Shown: positions 1-10,985, numbered from the stretch's first letter. The stretch: 53,800 nucleotides of DNA from Agarophyton chilense (GCA_030374765.1 JARGXX010000048.1:1-53800), one strand, 5' to 3'. The notes: generated by a model from the letters alone, not told the origin. A program made the numbers and translations.

Positions 1-1
1 C

Positions 2-905
2 AATTACGGATCCTATTGCGGTGATTGAGTTTCTACAGAAGTTCAAGCTTGCATGTGACCAAAATGGTTTTTCCGAGGGCGCTGCTATGTGGCTATTTCA
101 GTTTTACCTGAAATGACAAGCATACTACTTGCTGCAGGGAAGGCTCCGCGGCAATACCTTAGCGATGGATTAGGATGGCACAGAGATGTTGGAGTCATAC
201 CCAGAGGTGGTCAATTTCCTTTTGGAAACATACGCCACCGATGAGGTTATCCAAGAGACTTATTCGGAAGTCCTCGCTTACCATCAAAGGTCTGGGAAAA
301 CCGAATCGAAGTTTTCGCTCGCGCTGTGGAATCTGGCAACCCGCTGTGGTAATGTGTTCACTACCTCTAGGTTAAGGTCGCTATTGGCTGACAATGTCGA
401 CAAAGCGATCCGTTGCCAGGTACGCAACTACTTGGCCATTAACCGAAAGGTAGAATACAATGGGCTGGCTCGATACTCCCAGGGCCTTGGAGATACTCTT
501 CGGCTGGGAAAGAGACCAGCCATTCCTCAAACCTCGAAGGAAAAATCGAAAAGGTCCTTCTTGGAAATTGAAGAGACCACAACCTCAGAGTGCAGCTGGC
601 ACATCGAAGTACCTACAGGGACCGCTATCCACTTGGTAGCGACCCAGGGGCGGTTCTCGAAACTTTCGACGGTAGGGAATTGGTCGTCAACGCGTACACC
701 AAACTCGGTACAATCGCCGCCAAGTGCAATGAGCTTGCAGAGGATGCAGGGAACAAGCTCCCATAACTCGCCACCCACATCCTACGCCACTTCTCCTACC
801 AACCAGGTTTCGAAGCCCCCCTCAATGGTAACGCGAGACCCCCAAACTGGAGGCCTCGTTTGCTAGTTCTGTATTGCGACAGACCCTTTGGCAAGCAATT
901 GCGCT
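2..905 (+). pseudogene. gag: gag (capsid/nucleocapsid) remnant of the first gypsy element
   Basis: The frame starting at base 2 reads into a capsid-like helical domain, hits a stop near 114, and reopens as a 226-aa frame at 186-866. The segment with YHQRSGKTESKFSLALWNLA is typical of gypsy gag capsid domains. Near 868-905 a nucleocapsid zinc knuckle can be pieced together across a frame change: CDRP in one frame, then ASNC in the next. The start codon lies outside the window. The product would package element RNA in cytoplasmic particles. It is not functional as written. Confidence 0.72.
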
Positions 906-1099
906 AATTTACCCCCAGCGATGAGTGACCAGTTGACTCAGACTCGCATGCAGAATCACCAACGCCTCTATAAGTCTTCAACGCAAGCACCAAATAGGTT
1001 CCAACCCCGTACACCGGTACAGGTCAATACCATCGAGGAAACACCAAACTTGGACTCAACCCCTCCCGTACAGGAGGAAAACACCGAACGGTTGGCGTA

Positions 1100-2013
1100 A
1101 TGGCCGAACGCAACCTTCAATTGGAAGGCCAATCGATACCCAGAACCTTGAAGGTGGAAGACAACACGTCACAACCAGTTCCGGTTTGTCTTATGAAGTA
1201 CAACAACTATAAAGTACGTGCTTCAATGTGTTTATCCGATCGCCTTGCGGTCCCGGTCACCTGCGTGTGGAATACTGTGGCCGGCCCAAACGTCCTGAAC
1301 TCCCGCGTCATACCTGAGGCGGTACTTCGGAACTTGAGCTGACCTTCCGACAAAAACCCGCTGGTGGATGCAAATGAGTGCCCATTAAACCTTCGAGGTA
1401 TGCTCACCACTTGGTGCAGCTCGGACACCTCAAGGTAAGACTGCAATTCTTTTTTGTCTACCGTTTACCAACAGACTGCCTACTAGGTACGAACTTCATT
1501 GACAGACATGTCAAAGCAATTCTTCCTGGTTCCCGTACCGTCACCCTACGTCACGGGGGACGAATTGCCATTGTAGGTAATACGTAAACCAAACGGGGAT
1601 GGTTCTTTAAACCGGAGAAGACGATATCCACCGAAACGATCTCCAACAAAGTGCGCCTTACCAAACAGGTTGTTATCCCGCCATTGCACCAAATATTGGT
1701 ACCGGTGTCGTGTGCGACCCCAGGGCTGGTCATACTAGAAAACCATCCGAGGTTAGCACATCGATACCTCACCTTGATGGCCAACGGGATTGTCTACAGC
1801 ATCCCAAATCAACCCTTTAAGGTGTGTCTCAGCAACTTCAGCAGTCACAACGTGAAGTTGCCGAAGAATACCAATGTTGGCATCGCACTACCGGCATCAC
1901 AAGGGGACTTCACCGTAGCTCACACTGATCTCGGCGAGGTCGCCTTCGATAAGGAAGGGGGGGTGCGCAAATGCGTCCACAACTGCAAAGGTATCGATAA
2001 ACACCAACTTTAA
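1100..2013 (+). pseudogene. pro: aspartic protease and protease-RT spacer of the first gypsy element
   Basis: Two frames (1100-1342, then 1378-1587) carry a retropepsin-like fold: NTVAGPNVLN stands where D-T-G-A-G-P-N is expected, followed by the late LLGTNFI motif (1483-1500). The catalytic Asp is replaced by Asn and a Val is inserted, so cleavage activity is not expected. A third open frame, 1651-2013, holds the beta-rich spacer that sits between protease and RT in many gypsy polyproteins. At least two frame changes interrupt the region. Confidence 0.7.
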
Positions 2014-2284
2014 ACCAGAGCTAACCGATAAGGAATCGGTAGACAAGTAAGATGAACCTGACCCTGAGCAGCAATGGGAAGATGCAATCCAGATCGGTGA
2101 AGAAAACGGCGAACTGCGGGGCCGTATTATCGACCTTCTGGAGGAGTTCAAAACGACGTGGTCAGGCCATCTGGGCCAAATAAAGGCCACACAGCATCGC
2201 ATCGAGCTCCTCCCGGACTCGAAGCCTATTTATCAGCAACCATACCGCGCAGGTCCGAAGGCGAGAGAAGTAGAACTCAAAGAA

Positions 2285-3499
2285 ATGGAGCGAATGCTCC
2301 AAGAAGGTGTAATTGAACTAGCCAACGCAGATTGGGCTAGTCCCGTGGTTCTGGTTCAGAAGAAAGGGGATAACAGTATGAGGTTCTGTGTGGACTACAG
2401 GGGGCTCAATAGCGTGACCGTCAGGGATTCGTACCAGATACCTAGAATGGATGAGTGCATCGAATCCATGGGAGATGTGCAGATATTTACCATGTTGGAT
2501 GCCAATTGTGGTTATTGGCAGGTACCTGTAGGTGAAACAGATCGAGAAAAAACGACCTTCATGTGGCATTCAGGTTTGTTTCGCTTCACGCGGATGCCAT
2601 TCGGGTTGCGCAATGCTCCAGCCACCTTTCAAAGGGCGCTGGACATCATCCTTTCGAAGGGTAAGTGGACAACCGCCTTGGTATACATCGATGATGTAAT
2701 CATCTACTCCAGATCGGTAGAAGAGCATTTTGCTCACGTGCGCACCGTACTAAACCTCCTAGCTGAGGCGGGGGTGACGCTGAAGCTACGAAAATGCGTC
2801 TTCTTTACCAGAACGGTTGAATACCTGGGCCACATCATAAGCCCTGGTACCCTAGAGATTGCGCCGAGTAATACTAGAGCCGTACAGAAGGTCAAAGTGC
2901 CACGATACCAGACAGACGTACGATCCATTATAGGTTTATGCAACGTCTATCGTCGCTTCGTGAAGGGATTCGCGAAAATAGCGGTTCCCCTCAACAAGAA
3001 GCTCCAGAAAGGTGAACCTGAACGGTTTGAGAATCTATCGAACAACGAAATGGATACCTTTGAGGAATTGAAACGAGCGCCTTTGTCCCCGCCAATCTTA
3101 GCGTTACCGAAAACAGGTCTACCGTACACGCTGGATACGGATGCATCCCATGCCCAAATTGGATGTTGTCTCATGCAGGAGCAGCACAACGGAGACAAAT
3201 TACTTATAGGGGACTGCAGCCACGCTATTAATGAGGCGGAGCAGAACTACACGGTAACCGAGAAGAAATGTCTCGCAGTAGTGTGGAGCATGTTGATGCT
3301 CCGTCCATACCTGTATGGTGAGCGCTTTACGTTGCACACGGACCACAACGCCTTAAGGTGGATCCTCGGACTCGCAGAGGCCTCTGGTAGACTTGCCCGT
3401 TGGAGGTTGAGACTGACGGAGTTTGAATACGACGGACAATACCGTCCAGGTATCAAGCACAACATAGCTGATGCTATGTCACGCTTAAACTCCTCAGGG
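2285..3499 (+). CDS. pol: gypsy reverse transcriptase and RNase H (open frame)
   Basis: The open frame runs 2285-4510 (741 aa, counted from its first Met, which is internal to a polyprotein). RT occupies about residues 1-230 with LDANCGYW (catalytic Asp 72), MPFGLRNAPATFQ and YIDD (134-137). RNase H occupies about 270-400 with DTDAS, TVTEKK, HTDHNALRW and the final NIADAMSRL, so its acidic residues are all present. These two domains are the best preserved part of the element. Function: copying of element RNA into DNA and removal of the RNA strand. Upstream frames are broken, so no full polyprotein can be made from this copy. Confidence 0.93.
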
Positions 3500-3659
3500 T
3501 TAGAGACAGAACCTGTGGACGATGATATCCCTTGCTTTTGGGTATCATCAAACCAAAATGGTACCGGCGAACACCTAGAAGGATGTTGGTACTTACCTGA
3601 AAGTGGTGCTTTGCGGAACAACGACATCGCAACTAAGATACCGACCCTAGAGGAAACGA

Positions 3660-5067
3660 ACTTCATGCCCGTAACCCGCGAGGAATTCCTACGAGAACAG
3701 GTCCAGGATGCGTACTGCAGAAAAATGGATGACCAAATTGGTTTCAAAGGATCACAATTCGATGCGGACCACAATGGGTACATCGTGAGAAGGTCAACCT
3801 TGGATGGTGGCCTTCAAAATGTGGTTCCGAAAGCGCTTCGCCCGAAAGTCTTGTATCTCGCGCACTCCCTGCGACTATCGGGACACCCCGGTGCCACCAG
3901 TATATATTACACCTTGAGGCAACAGTTCTACTGGCCTCATATGGCCCATGATATCTATACCTTTGTAGGTCAATGCGAATCCTATGTTCGTACCCGCGGT
4001 GGTATTCAAAAGCATCGAAAATACCTCAAGCTGTTTCCAGCAGCGGGTCGGCTGGAGTTTGTTGCGAAAGGCCTTCTAGGACCACTTCCCAAGACCAAGA
4101 ATGGGTATCAGCACATTCTAGTGATCACCGACAGGATCTCGAAGCTCACGGGAGCGATTACTTTAAAGGATACGAAGTTAACAACGCCGGCGATCGCGTT
4201 CCTCAACAATTGGGTCTACCCGTATGGTGCAAAACTGTACTTCCTTACCGATAATGGTTCAAACCTGGCATTAAAGTTCTTCGAAGCAGTCTGTAACCTC
4301 TTGGTTACTTGGGTATCAAGCACTATTTCACTACTGCCTACCACCCGCAGACGAACGGACAGGTCGAGCGCTTTAACCACATATTGGTATCAAGGCTACG
4401 ACACTATACGGAAGAGCACCAAACTGGTTGGGATGAGCTGGTGCAACCGCTCACCTACTCCTATAATCTTCAGGTACACCGGTCAACGCAGACCACTCCA
4501 TTTGGTTTAGTTCTTTCGCGACACCACCCAGGTATTGTAGTGCAGGGAGATCATACCACCAGCACTGCAGCTGGCGCACTGACCCCTGCCCAGGTCAAGC
4601 GAAATACCCTTGTGAGGTTGAGGAGGGCTCTCAAAAATGCAGAGAGCCGCCTCACTGCAGCCCAGAAGCGGTGTAAGGCCGACTACGACCGTAGGGTATC
4701 CAAAGAGGTCTCTGCATCTTCGGGACAATATGTCTATATAGAAAACCCACCTTCAGGTAAAAGACCACGACCGGGTGATGAAGCGGGCGATGAAGCTATT
4801 GATAGAGATATCAATTCGAAGCTTCTACCCAAATCAGTGGGACCTTATAAGGTATTGAAGGCATCAGACCACACCGTTACCGTTGAACAAGATGGAATAC
4901 CGAATACGATGTCAATTGACCGTATTACGGTAGCACCTGAAACGGGTCAACATCGCATCGAGGTAGGCACCTCAGCCCGAAAGCCCAGAGCTGTAGCTCT
5001 ACGCGATCGAACCTCAGAGGACCCGTTTTATTGGCTACCCGCGAAGGAGAACTGGCAGGAATGCTAG
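3660..5067 (+). pseudogene. int: gypsy integrase, frameshifted and catalytically damaged
   Basis: The H2C2 domain (about 3835-4000) keeps SGHPGATSIYYTLRQQFYWP but the last Cys is Tyr (QCESY). In the core, the first catalytic Asp is Gly (FVAKGLLGPLP), the second is present (LTDNGSN, near 4245), and the Glu is present in the next frame (HPQTNGQVERFN, near 4340-4375). The frame changes near 4305, from the 2285 frame to the frame of 4309-5067. The C-terminal part continues with QTTPFGLVLSRHHPG and a chromo-less tail. Both the frameshift and the lost Asp make it inactive. Confidence 0.88.
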
Positions 5068-5563
5068 GAGCCATCGACATAGAAGGTAGCGAAGGAGCGG
5101 TAGCCCCGCTACTGGGGAGAGGAGTTGAAACCAACATAGGTTGAACGGAAGGACCCGCCAGAGCGGGTTGCAAAACCGCAGGGTTCAAGTTAGCACCTAG
5201 AAGGGGATCCGTCAAAGGATCAGATGGCGCAGCAGCAGAGACGCTGGCCAGAATGGCAACCTGACTGGTGGCCAATTGGTACATGTCCAACTGAAACTGA
5301 TTCCGTAACTCACCAAGTTGGTTCAGCGTCTTCATGTATTTCGTATGGCACGGCGGCAAACCTTCAAGGAGTGTTAATGCAGCAACCACGGAGGTACGCC
5401 CAGCCCTTTGAAAGTTGGTGACGCAAGCCTGGCGAATTCGAGCTAACAAACCAACCACGGCCGGAGAATCCATCATAGGGTGGGGCGGAGGATTAGCAAT
5501 ACCCTCCAAAAGAGGTCGAACTGGACCAGCAACCCGCGAGGAGCTCGGTTGAGTAGGAGTCAT
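4925..5563 (-). CDS. antisense ORF 2 overlapping the end of gypsy integrase
   Basis: A 212-aa open frame. Residues about 25-130 look helical and protein-like (ARIRQACVTNFQRAGRTSVV, then LGELRNQFQLDMYQLATSQV), followed by a Pro/Ser/Ala-rich tail that runs into the antisense of integrase. The last 45 residues or so overlap the pol 3' end and may be only a shadow. It is separated from antisense ORF 1 by a stop and 51 bases, in a different frame, so it may be a second exon or a broken continuation. No family recognised. Confidence 0.4.
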   Translation of the reverse strand: MTPTQPSSSRVAGPVRPLLEGIANPPPHPMMDSPAVVGLLARIRQACVTNFQRAGRTSVVAALTLLEGLPPCHTKYMKTLNQLGELRNQFQLDMYQLATSQVAILASVSAAAPSDPLTDPLLGANLNPAVLQPALAGPSVQPMLVSTPLPSSGATAPSLPSMSMAPSIPASSPSRVANKTGPLRFDRVELQLWAFGLRCLPRCDVDPFQVLP

Positions 5564-5614
5564 ACCCTTAGAGGCGACTTACGACCTTGAGGTAACGGCT
5601 CGGACGGGAAGGGA

Positions 5615-6142
5615 TCAGCATATCGACCAACAGGTGTCTAGTCGTGTCCAAGTCGCACGATCGAAAACCTCCCAACCTTGATGGGAATCCCAATGGTAAT
5701 TCTCGCTCTGCTCGAGATACGAGTCCAAATCCTTCACGGTATAATCGGTCCCCTGAACGATGTTCTTGTAACCAAATCGGCGAGTATCCTCCAGCGGGTA
5801 TTTACCCTTCTGAGGTGAGGCCTCCTCAGTACGTTCCGAAGAGACGGCAAACGTATCCAACCTTTCCGGTAGTCCCGACATCGATCTTTCAGGTGCAACA
5901 GTTGCCATCGTACGGGCGCGAGGGGTTCCTGATCTTTGAGGTATCGTGGAGCGCGACCAATCCGACCTTAAAGGCATAACTTCAGGGGTATCAATCCCCT
6001 CGGAATCGCCTAATTCTTCAACCTCAATGGTAACCGGCACCTCACGTCTCTCGAGCGCTGGTGCTGCGTATGGGGACGACCCACCCCTTCGAGTTTTCGG
6101 TAGCGAATCCACGATGCGGCGCAAGGTGCGTCGCCGTGGCAC
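5615..6142 (-). CDS. antisense ORF 1 downstream of gypsy pol, unknown function
   Basis: A 175-aa open frame lies on the strand opposite to pol, between integrase and the 3' LTR. It is rich in Arg, Pro, Ser and Glu at the start (MPRRRTLRRIVDSLPKTRRG) and ends in a more structured segment (DTRRFGYKNIVQGTDY). I do not recognise a family. Some plant gypsy elements carry an extra antisense gene at this place, and this could be a counterpart. It may form one gene with the next antisense ORF, 51 bases further on. The alternative is a fragment of another element inserted in reverse. Confidence 0.4.
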   Translation of the reverse strand: MPRRRTLRRIVDSLPKTRRGGSSPYAAPALERREVPVTIEVEELGDSEGIDTPEVMPLRSDWSRSTIPQRSGTPRARTMATVAPERSMSGLPERLDTFAVSSERTEEASPQKGKYPLEDTRRFGYKNIVQGTDYTVKDLDSYLEQSENYHWDSHQGWEVFDRATWTRLDTCWSIC

Positions 6143-7015
6143 CGAATGGGTTCAAACGCGAGCGTGGAGGCGTCGCGATCCTGTGATAGACTTAAAGGTA
6201 AACCGGAATGAAAAACCCGAGAAAGGTCGCGCGATTACCAACGGGGGCGCTCAACACCAATAAGGTCTCACAACCGGAAGCTTCCGCCACGGACCCAGGT
6301 CAATACCTCAATGGTTGTATCGACGCAGGCTCAGGCCCAACAGGCGCCAAGAATCAATCCTTAAAAGGTACACGAAACCTTAAAGGTCGAGAAGCCAGTG
6401 AACCTTCAAGGAAAGCTGCACAGCACGGTTAAGGTCGCGATGCCGCCAATTAAGGACAGCAATACCTGAAGGGTTGCCAAGCCGTGGGAACACCCAGAGG
6501 GCACGGCACGCGCAGGTACCTAGGAGGAATATTAAGTTTGAGCAACCGAAAAAGGTGCGATACCAACTTGGTTGAACGATGGGCTATGCAGAAGCAGAAT
6601 TGCAAGAACGCAGGGTCCAACAGCCGAAAAGGTGTCCGCGAGCGCGCTATTGACACTGCATCGTCCTCATGACAGTCCCTACCTGGATGGTTGTCGCTCA
6701 ATTCGTCCGCCGCCGTCATCACTCGCACTCCCCAACCGACACTGGCACCGATTTTTGAACCACAAGGGATCGCGCGTCGCGCACCGTGAGCAACCGCTGG
6801 CGGATACCACTCCGATGCCCGGGCTGCTGTCGCTCTCTATACCTTTATGGTTTGGTGGAAGGAGACACGGGGCGTGTCTCACGGGTAGGAAGGGGGTCTG
6901 TCGTATAGTGGCAGAAGGTTTGACCTTTGAGGTTGTCGATATACTACACTGACCTTGTAGGTGATGGATGCGAGGGATCATCGGCCACGCAGCTCCGGGC
7001 GAGTTACCATCTAGG
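6143..7015. other. 3' untranslated region of the first gypsy element
   Basis: No convincing coding frame. The stretch contains many short imperfect palindromes of the form ACCT-N-AGGT or ACCT-N-TGGT (for example near 6306, 6371-6386, 6468, 6580 and 6683), which also recur thinly through the element upstream. They may be compositional. No clear polypurine tract is seen just before the LTR. Confidence 0.45.
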
Positions 7016-7288
7016 TGTTGTTAGCCACGTGTAGTGTTGACATGTACCTTCTGGTTGAGTGATTGTTAGTAATTCAGTAGTGGAGTGGCCACCTGGCACT
7101 GTAGCCAGTGCTGGCCAGGTCTCTGAAACTAGGTCAGAGACCGTGCCTTGCTGGCACCTTCCGGGTGATCTGGAGGGTGCAGTCCACTGCATATAGGGAA
7201 CTGCACCTCCTCCACCCTAGTCTGATAAAGACAGACCCCACTTGGGTCACAACTATATCTTTTGGTTCATTGTTTCTCAACTAACACA
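7016..7288 (+). repeat. 3' LTR of the first gypsy element (candidate)
   Basis: 273 bp starting TGTTGTTAG and ending CTAACACA, which are near-inverted ends with the canonical TG...CA. A TATA-like GCATATAGGG (about 7188) and a second TATAAAG-like site near 7224 fit a promoter inside the LTR. The mate LTR lies outside the window, so the limits rest on the terminal motifs and on position after pol. Confidence 0.6.
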
Positions 7289-8571
7289 TAGGTTTTACCG
7301 CGCGTCGACGCCTACCATCGTTCACCTACACGGTGTAGGCTAGTTGCCCCGCCGTTTGCCCCTGCGGGTTTTCACGGTGACCTGTTACCATCAAGCTTTA
7401 TCATGTCTACCTTCTGAGGTTGAGCGTCAACATGCTCCTGAGACAAGACAGTAGCAGACCCCAGAGGTGATTGTACGACACGGGCTCGTTTATCTCGTTC
7501 CGATAGACCCTATTAGACATCCAAAAACAGGCGGTCATACAGCGGCCGGAAGCATATAAGCGCCAAAAGGTTGTGACCCGCCGGAGGAAATCGCACATGA
7601 GGCGGGATGAACTCCTTGTATAGGTCCGAAAGGAGTTTGGTCACCCTGAACTGGTATTGGGCTTCCTCCTCGCAGCGGACGTACGGCATGTCCGCTTGGA
7701 TTAAGGTGCAATATAGCGTCGCCGAACGTAGATCCACAGGACAATGAAACCATCGGTTATATTACGAGACGCTGGGCGCATTCATGCTGCCCTTCCAAAA
7801 ATCGGGTATTTTGGAAAACCTTCGGGCACCGAGATACATATGACCGAACCTTTAGGATTCTTCTACTGAGTACGGAAGAATGATATGACGCATTACTTGC
7901 GGATTCCGTCCGACTGTATGGTCGTAGCAGTCCCCGTGACGTTCGTAAGCCACTTGGTATCCCGAGAAGCTCCCCGTTTGGTTTTTCGAAGCTATAATGC
8001 CGCTCCCCACAGGCTGGTCAGCCGGGAAATGGATAGGAGAGCCGACGGAAGCGACATATTCCGGAGGGAGAATAGCGTATCTGACGGGCTTATAAGGCGA
8101 GTTTGGCATCGCGCGCGACTAATGAAAAATTACCGCGATGAGAAGACGAATGGAATTGACCTGAAAGTACTGACAGGCGTAAACCACAGTAGACGAAGCG
8201 CATTGGGTCGCCAAAGGAAGAGCAAAGACTAAGGAAGGCCCCAATGACGGTCAGGGGAGAATAAGCCAAGGGACGACCGGGATACCGCACCACGAGGAAT
8301 ACGCCGGCGATGTACCTATGGCCAGTGTCTACGGCGCGCGGGAGTTTCAGTCCTTAAGCAAATTAATTTTCCTTCGGCGCCAATGGTCAGCTCACGCTTC
8401 GTCGCATCCCCGCATGCGATGACCACGCGACGTCCCGTCGCGCCCAATGGTACTGGGAGCGACAAAGAGATCGCGTCCCCTCGGTCAATGATGAGGCCAT
8501 CTTGACTTCGCCGTAATGGCCGAATCCTAAGGAGGGAGATATGTGAAGAAGCGACGATAACGGTTGAGCCC
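7289..8571 (-). pseudogene. decayed reverse-strand reading frames, unrecognised
   Basis: Minus-strand frames follow one another from about 8293 to 7513 in shifting phase (8293-8090, 8109-7852, 7737-7513), as expected of one old gene with small indels. Readable pieces include GYQVAYERHGDCYDHTVGRN and LLSDLYKEFIPPHVRFP. I cannot assign a family. It could be the body of an older mobile element or a host gene remnant. The stretches 7289-7500 and 8300-8571 show nothing further. Confidence 0.3.
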
Positions 8572-8987
8572 TGTAAGCTGCCGGGCCCTGAGGGATCTTA
8601 CAGACGCCACGTCGACTGGCCGACCTCAGCTGGACTCAGGCAGATTATTATTTTATTTTAATTAGTGTCATACATTATCATTACAGTGCCAGGGAGATCC
8701 CAGCGCCTCGCCAGTACTATTCTCTTGGCTCGAGCGACACTTCTCCCTTAGATGAAGGTGGGCACAGTTAGGATACTAAAGAACCCCCTTTGGTATATTA
8801 GTTCTATTAATTAGTCTTCAAGCCATCGTTATTGTTGCTCCAACTTGTAGCAATAAGCAGTAAACGCCAGCCCATTGCACCAAGTACTCTGGGAGTGCCG
8901 CCATCAAGAATTCGAACCTTAGGACCCGGTCTACCACGCTACCACCAGTCGAGACCCGTACGCTGACCCACATGTCATTGCATTACA
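8572..8987 (+). repeat. LTR (left copy), TGTAA...TTACA
   Basis: Starts with a hairpin (TGTAAG ... CTTACA within 31 bases), ends TTACA, and is homologous over its length to 15338-15753 with scattered substitutions. No tRNA-complementary primer site follows. The first downstream sequence is already the middle of gag, so the leader and gag start have been deleted. Confidence 0.82.
8904..8955 (-). promoter_or_regulatory. tRNA-like A-box/B-box sequence inside the LTR, antisense
   Basis: On the minus strand the LTR reads GGTGGTAGCGTGGTAGA, then about ten bases, then GGTTCGAATTC. These resemble the D-arm (A box) and T-arm (B box) of a tRNA gene, but the anticodon arm is missing, so it is not a tRNA gene. 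The right LTR copy keeps both boxes (about 15670-15720), with an A box closer to consensus (GTAGAGC). It may be a captured tRNA fragment or a Pol III promoter remnant. Confidence 0.45.
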
Positions 8988-9385
8988 AGAAGGAAAGCAT
9001 ATCCTATTTTATGAAACGCGCCAGCGCTCTTTTCGTCGAAGTGCATAACGGCGAAACTGCACGAGTGCAGATAAAGCGGAGACACGAGCGCGACGGAGGA
9101 AACGTTTCGAAGAAGAGTGAACCCGAAGATATAGAGCGCAGTCGAAAACGTTCGAAACGAGATTCTTCGAACTCAGGAGCACAGAAAACCGCCGCAGACG
9201 GTACTGTGTGGACGAGGCCTTGCCTGAACAGGAACTGCGACAAAAAGCACCGTATCCAAGACTGTAGTATTACCTTTGCTGATGAACGGAAGCAGCTCCT
9301 GGACGATTTATTCGCAGAGAAGCAGGGGAAGAGAAGCATCAAAGTCGCCCGTTTGTCAAGCCATCCGAGCAGCAATGAAAGGTAA
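8972..9385 (+). pseudogene. gag: gag C-terminal fragment with variant zinc knuckle
   Basis: The frame opens inside the LTR end, so its Met is not the native start. It is strongly charged (KRRHERDGG, RSRKRSKRD) and carries a zinc-knuckle-like CLNRNCDKKHRIQDC near residue 80. A TAA at 9383-9385 separates it from the protease in the same frame. The N-terminal capsid part is absent. Confidence 0.7.
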
Positions 9386-9889
9386 AACATTTTAATCGAC
9401 GAAAGAGGCGCAGCAGTCACAATTAGAGACTCTTTTGCCGACTACAGTGCTATCTCAAAAGACTTGATGAAGCAAGTCATTGCAGGAAGCAACTTGGAAG
9501 TCATCAATCTCCCTGAGTCCATCGAACTCGAGACTGCTTTTGAGAGCAATGAAGAAGCCCTCATGGTGTTCACATCAAAGCAAAGGGTGGCGGTGCCCCT
9601 ATTTATAACCCTGCTCAGGACCAAGATACTTATACTTCCGCATGGAGTAGAGTTCTTCATTACGGATCAGAGTATGAAAGGGGTGATTCTTGGACGCCCC
9701 CTACTCAATGAAATAGAATTCAACTTAGACGACCACCTCGAGAAGGTCGGCCCGGCGATCAATGGTATGCGTATCAGCCGCCTCAGTGTACCTACTGAGA
9801 AGGGTAACTGCAGTGGTGTATCCTACAGAGACACAAAAGAAGACACAATTGCACCCCCGGCACATCACGCCACACGGCTAGCAAGCTAA
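9386..9889 (+). pseudogene. pro: gypsy aspartic protease with damaged active site
   Basis: Directly in frame after the gag stop, the sequence reads LIDERGAAVTIRDSFADYSA, which aligns to the retropepsin active-site strand (D-T/S-G-A) with an extra residue. It continues to VILGRPLLNEIEFNLDD (about 9683-9735), the second conserved protease strand. Translation ends at 9889. Reverse transcriptase should follow but is absent. Confidence 0.75.
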
Positions 9890-10179
9890 TGAGATGGGCA
9901 ATGAAGCTCAAACGTTTCAGGTATATCATACAGCATCTACCGGAGAAACGGAATGTTTGGGGTGATATTATGACACGTTGGGCCTCAAAAAGTCCTGACA
10001 AAGTCAAAGTAGCCACTCTGAGGGCATGCGAGACTGTTCTCATGGCGCCAATAAGCCCCGAACTGAAACCGAAACTCGACTGGCCAAAACTCAAAGACCT
10101 GGAGAACACACAACGTAGCAGTCCAGAGAAGCCACCCGGCAGTTTAAAGCAGAATCAAGGCATTTGGCGAAACAGTTGA
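9889..10179 (+). pseudogene. RNase H C-terminal end joined to protease (RT deleted)
   Basis: The frame reads MRWAMKLKRFRYIIQHLPEK then NVWGDIMTRW, the characteristic end of gypsy RNase H. Only about 10 bases separate it from the protease frame, so the whole RT and most of RNase H (roughly 1.5-2 kb) has been lost by internal deletion. Confidence 0.8.
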
Positions 10180-10227
10180 GGGCTTATATGGGTTCGGAAG
10201 TTAGGCACACTTTTTAAGCTAATAGTT

Positions 10228-10985
10228 TTAATCGCAGCACACACCGGATCCACAGGACACCGAGCAAAGGAAGTGTGAAAGGCAGACATCGAGACACACT
10301 TCTGGTGGGACTGTATGGACAAAGATGTGAACGACTCCGTGGCATCCTGTATCCACTGCCTCGCTATTCGACCAAGATTTACCGTGCCAAGGCCTGTATG
10401 GTTTGCAATTCACTCTACGAAACCCAACGAAGTAATCCATTTCGACTACTGCTACATTGGAAAAGGAGAAAAACATCACATCTACGTTCTGGTGATCAAA
10501 AACGACTTCTCTGGCTATCTATGGCTCGTACCTACAACCGAAGCAACGGCTGAAGTAACCGCTGAACTTCTTATAAAATGGTTGGCCGCCTTCGGAACTT
10601 CGAGGATATGGGTCTCCTATCAAGCCAGTCATTTTAAGAACACAGTGACACGTAGTCTCAAGGATCATTTGCACATTCAGCATACTACACCCTGTCCTAC
10701 GCATCGTGAAGCAACGGCATAGTTGAGGTAGTGTGCAGAGAGCTAGCAAGAGCGGCAAAAGAACTACTGTCAGAGTTTCAGCTTCCATTCGCCTCATGGC
10801 CCAGTGTGGTGTCACTGGTGCAGTCAGCACTGAATAACTCCCCGTTGAAGCGATTGAAGAATCGATATCCACTCGAAGTATTTACCGGGCTGAAGCAGGA
10901 CAGCCCGTTCGCCGGACTCACTGAAGGCAAAAGAGAGTCGGAAATTTTGTCCATCACCGAGGCACAGATTAGGCAATTGCGATAA
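10228..10985 (+). pseudogene. int: gypsy integrase core, frameshifted, second catalytic Asp lost
   Basis: The H2C2 domain appears as HTGSTGH ... SCIHC with one stop near 10276. The core has the first Asp (NEVIHFDYCYIGKGEKHH), but the second motif reads WVSYQASHFKN, with Tyr in place of Asp. A frame change near 10722 leads to VVCRELARAAKELLSEFQ, the helix holding the third acidic residue. These match the integrase type that carries a C-terminal chromodomain. Confidence 0.88.

Larger units (their letters stand above)
1..7288 (+). mobile_element. Ty3/gypsy LTR retrotransposon, 5' end outside the window
   Basis: Order along the plus strand is gag, protease, RT, RNase H, integrase, a long 3' region with antisense ORFs, and an LTR. 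This is the gypsy order (integrase last). The window opens inside gag, so the 5' LTR and primer binding site are missing. gag and protease are broken by stops and frame changes, the integrase is frameshifted near 4305, and catalytic residues are lost in protease and integrase. RT and RNase H form one long open stretch. The element is therefore dead but fairly young, or its pol was preserved longer than the rest. Confidence 0.93.

Noticed and set aside
3247..3783. 178-aa reverse frame inside gypsy pol
   Set aside because: Fully overlaps the well-supported RNase H frame; a shadow with no features of its own.
8904..8955. tRNA gene
   Set aside because: A- and B-like boxes are only about ten bases apart; there is no anticodon arm and no pairing acceptor stem.
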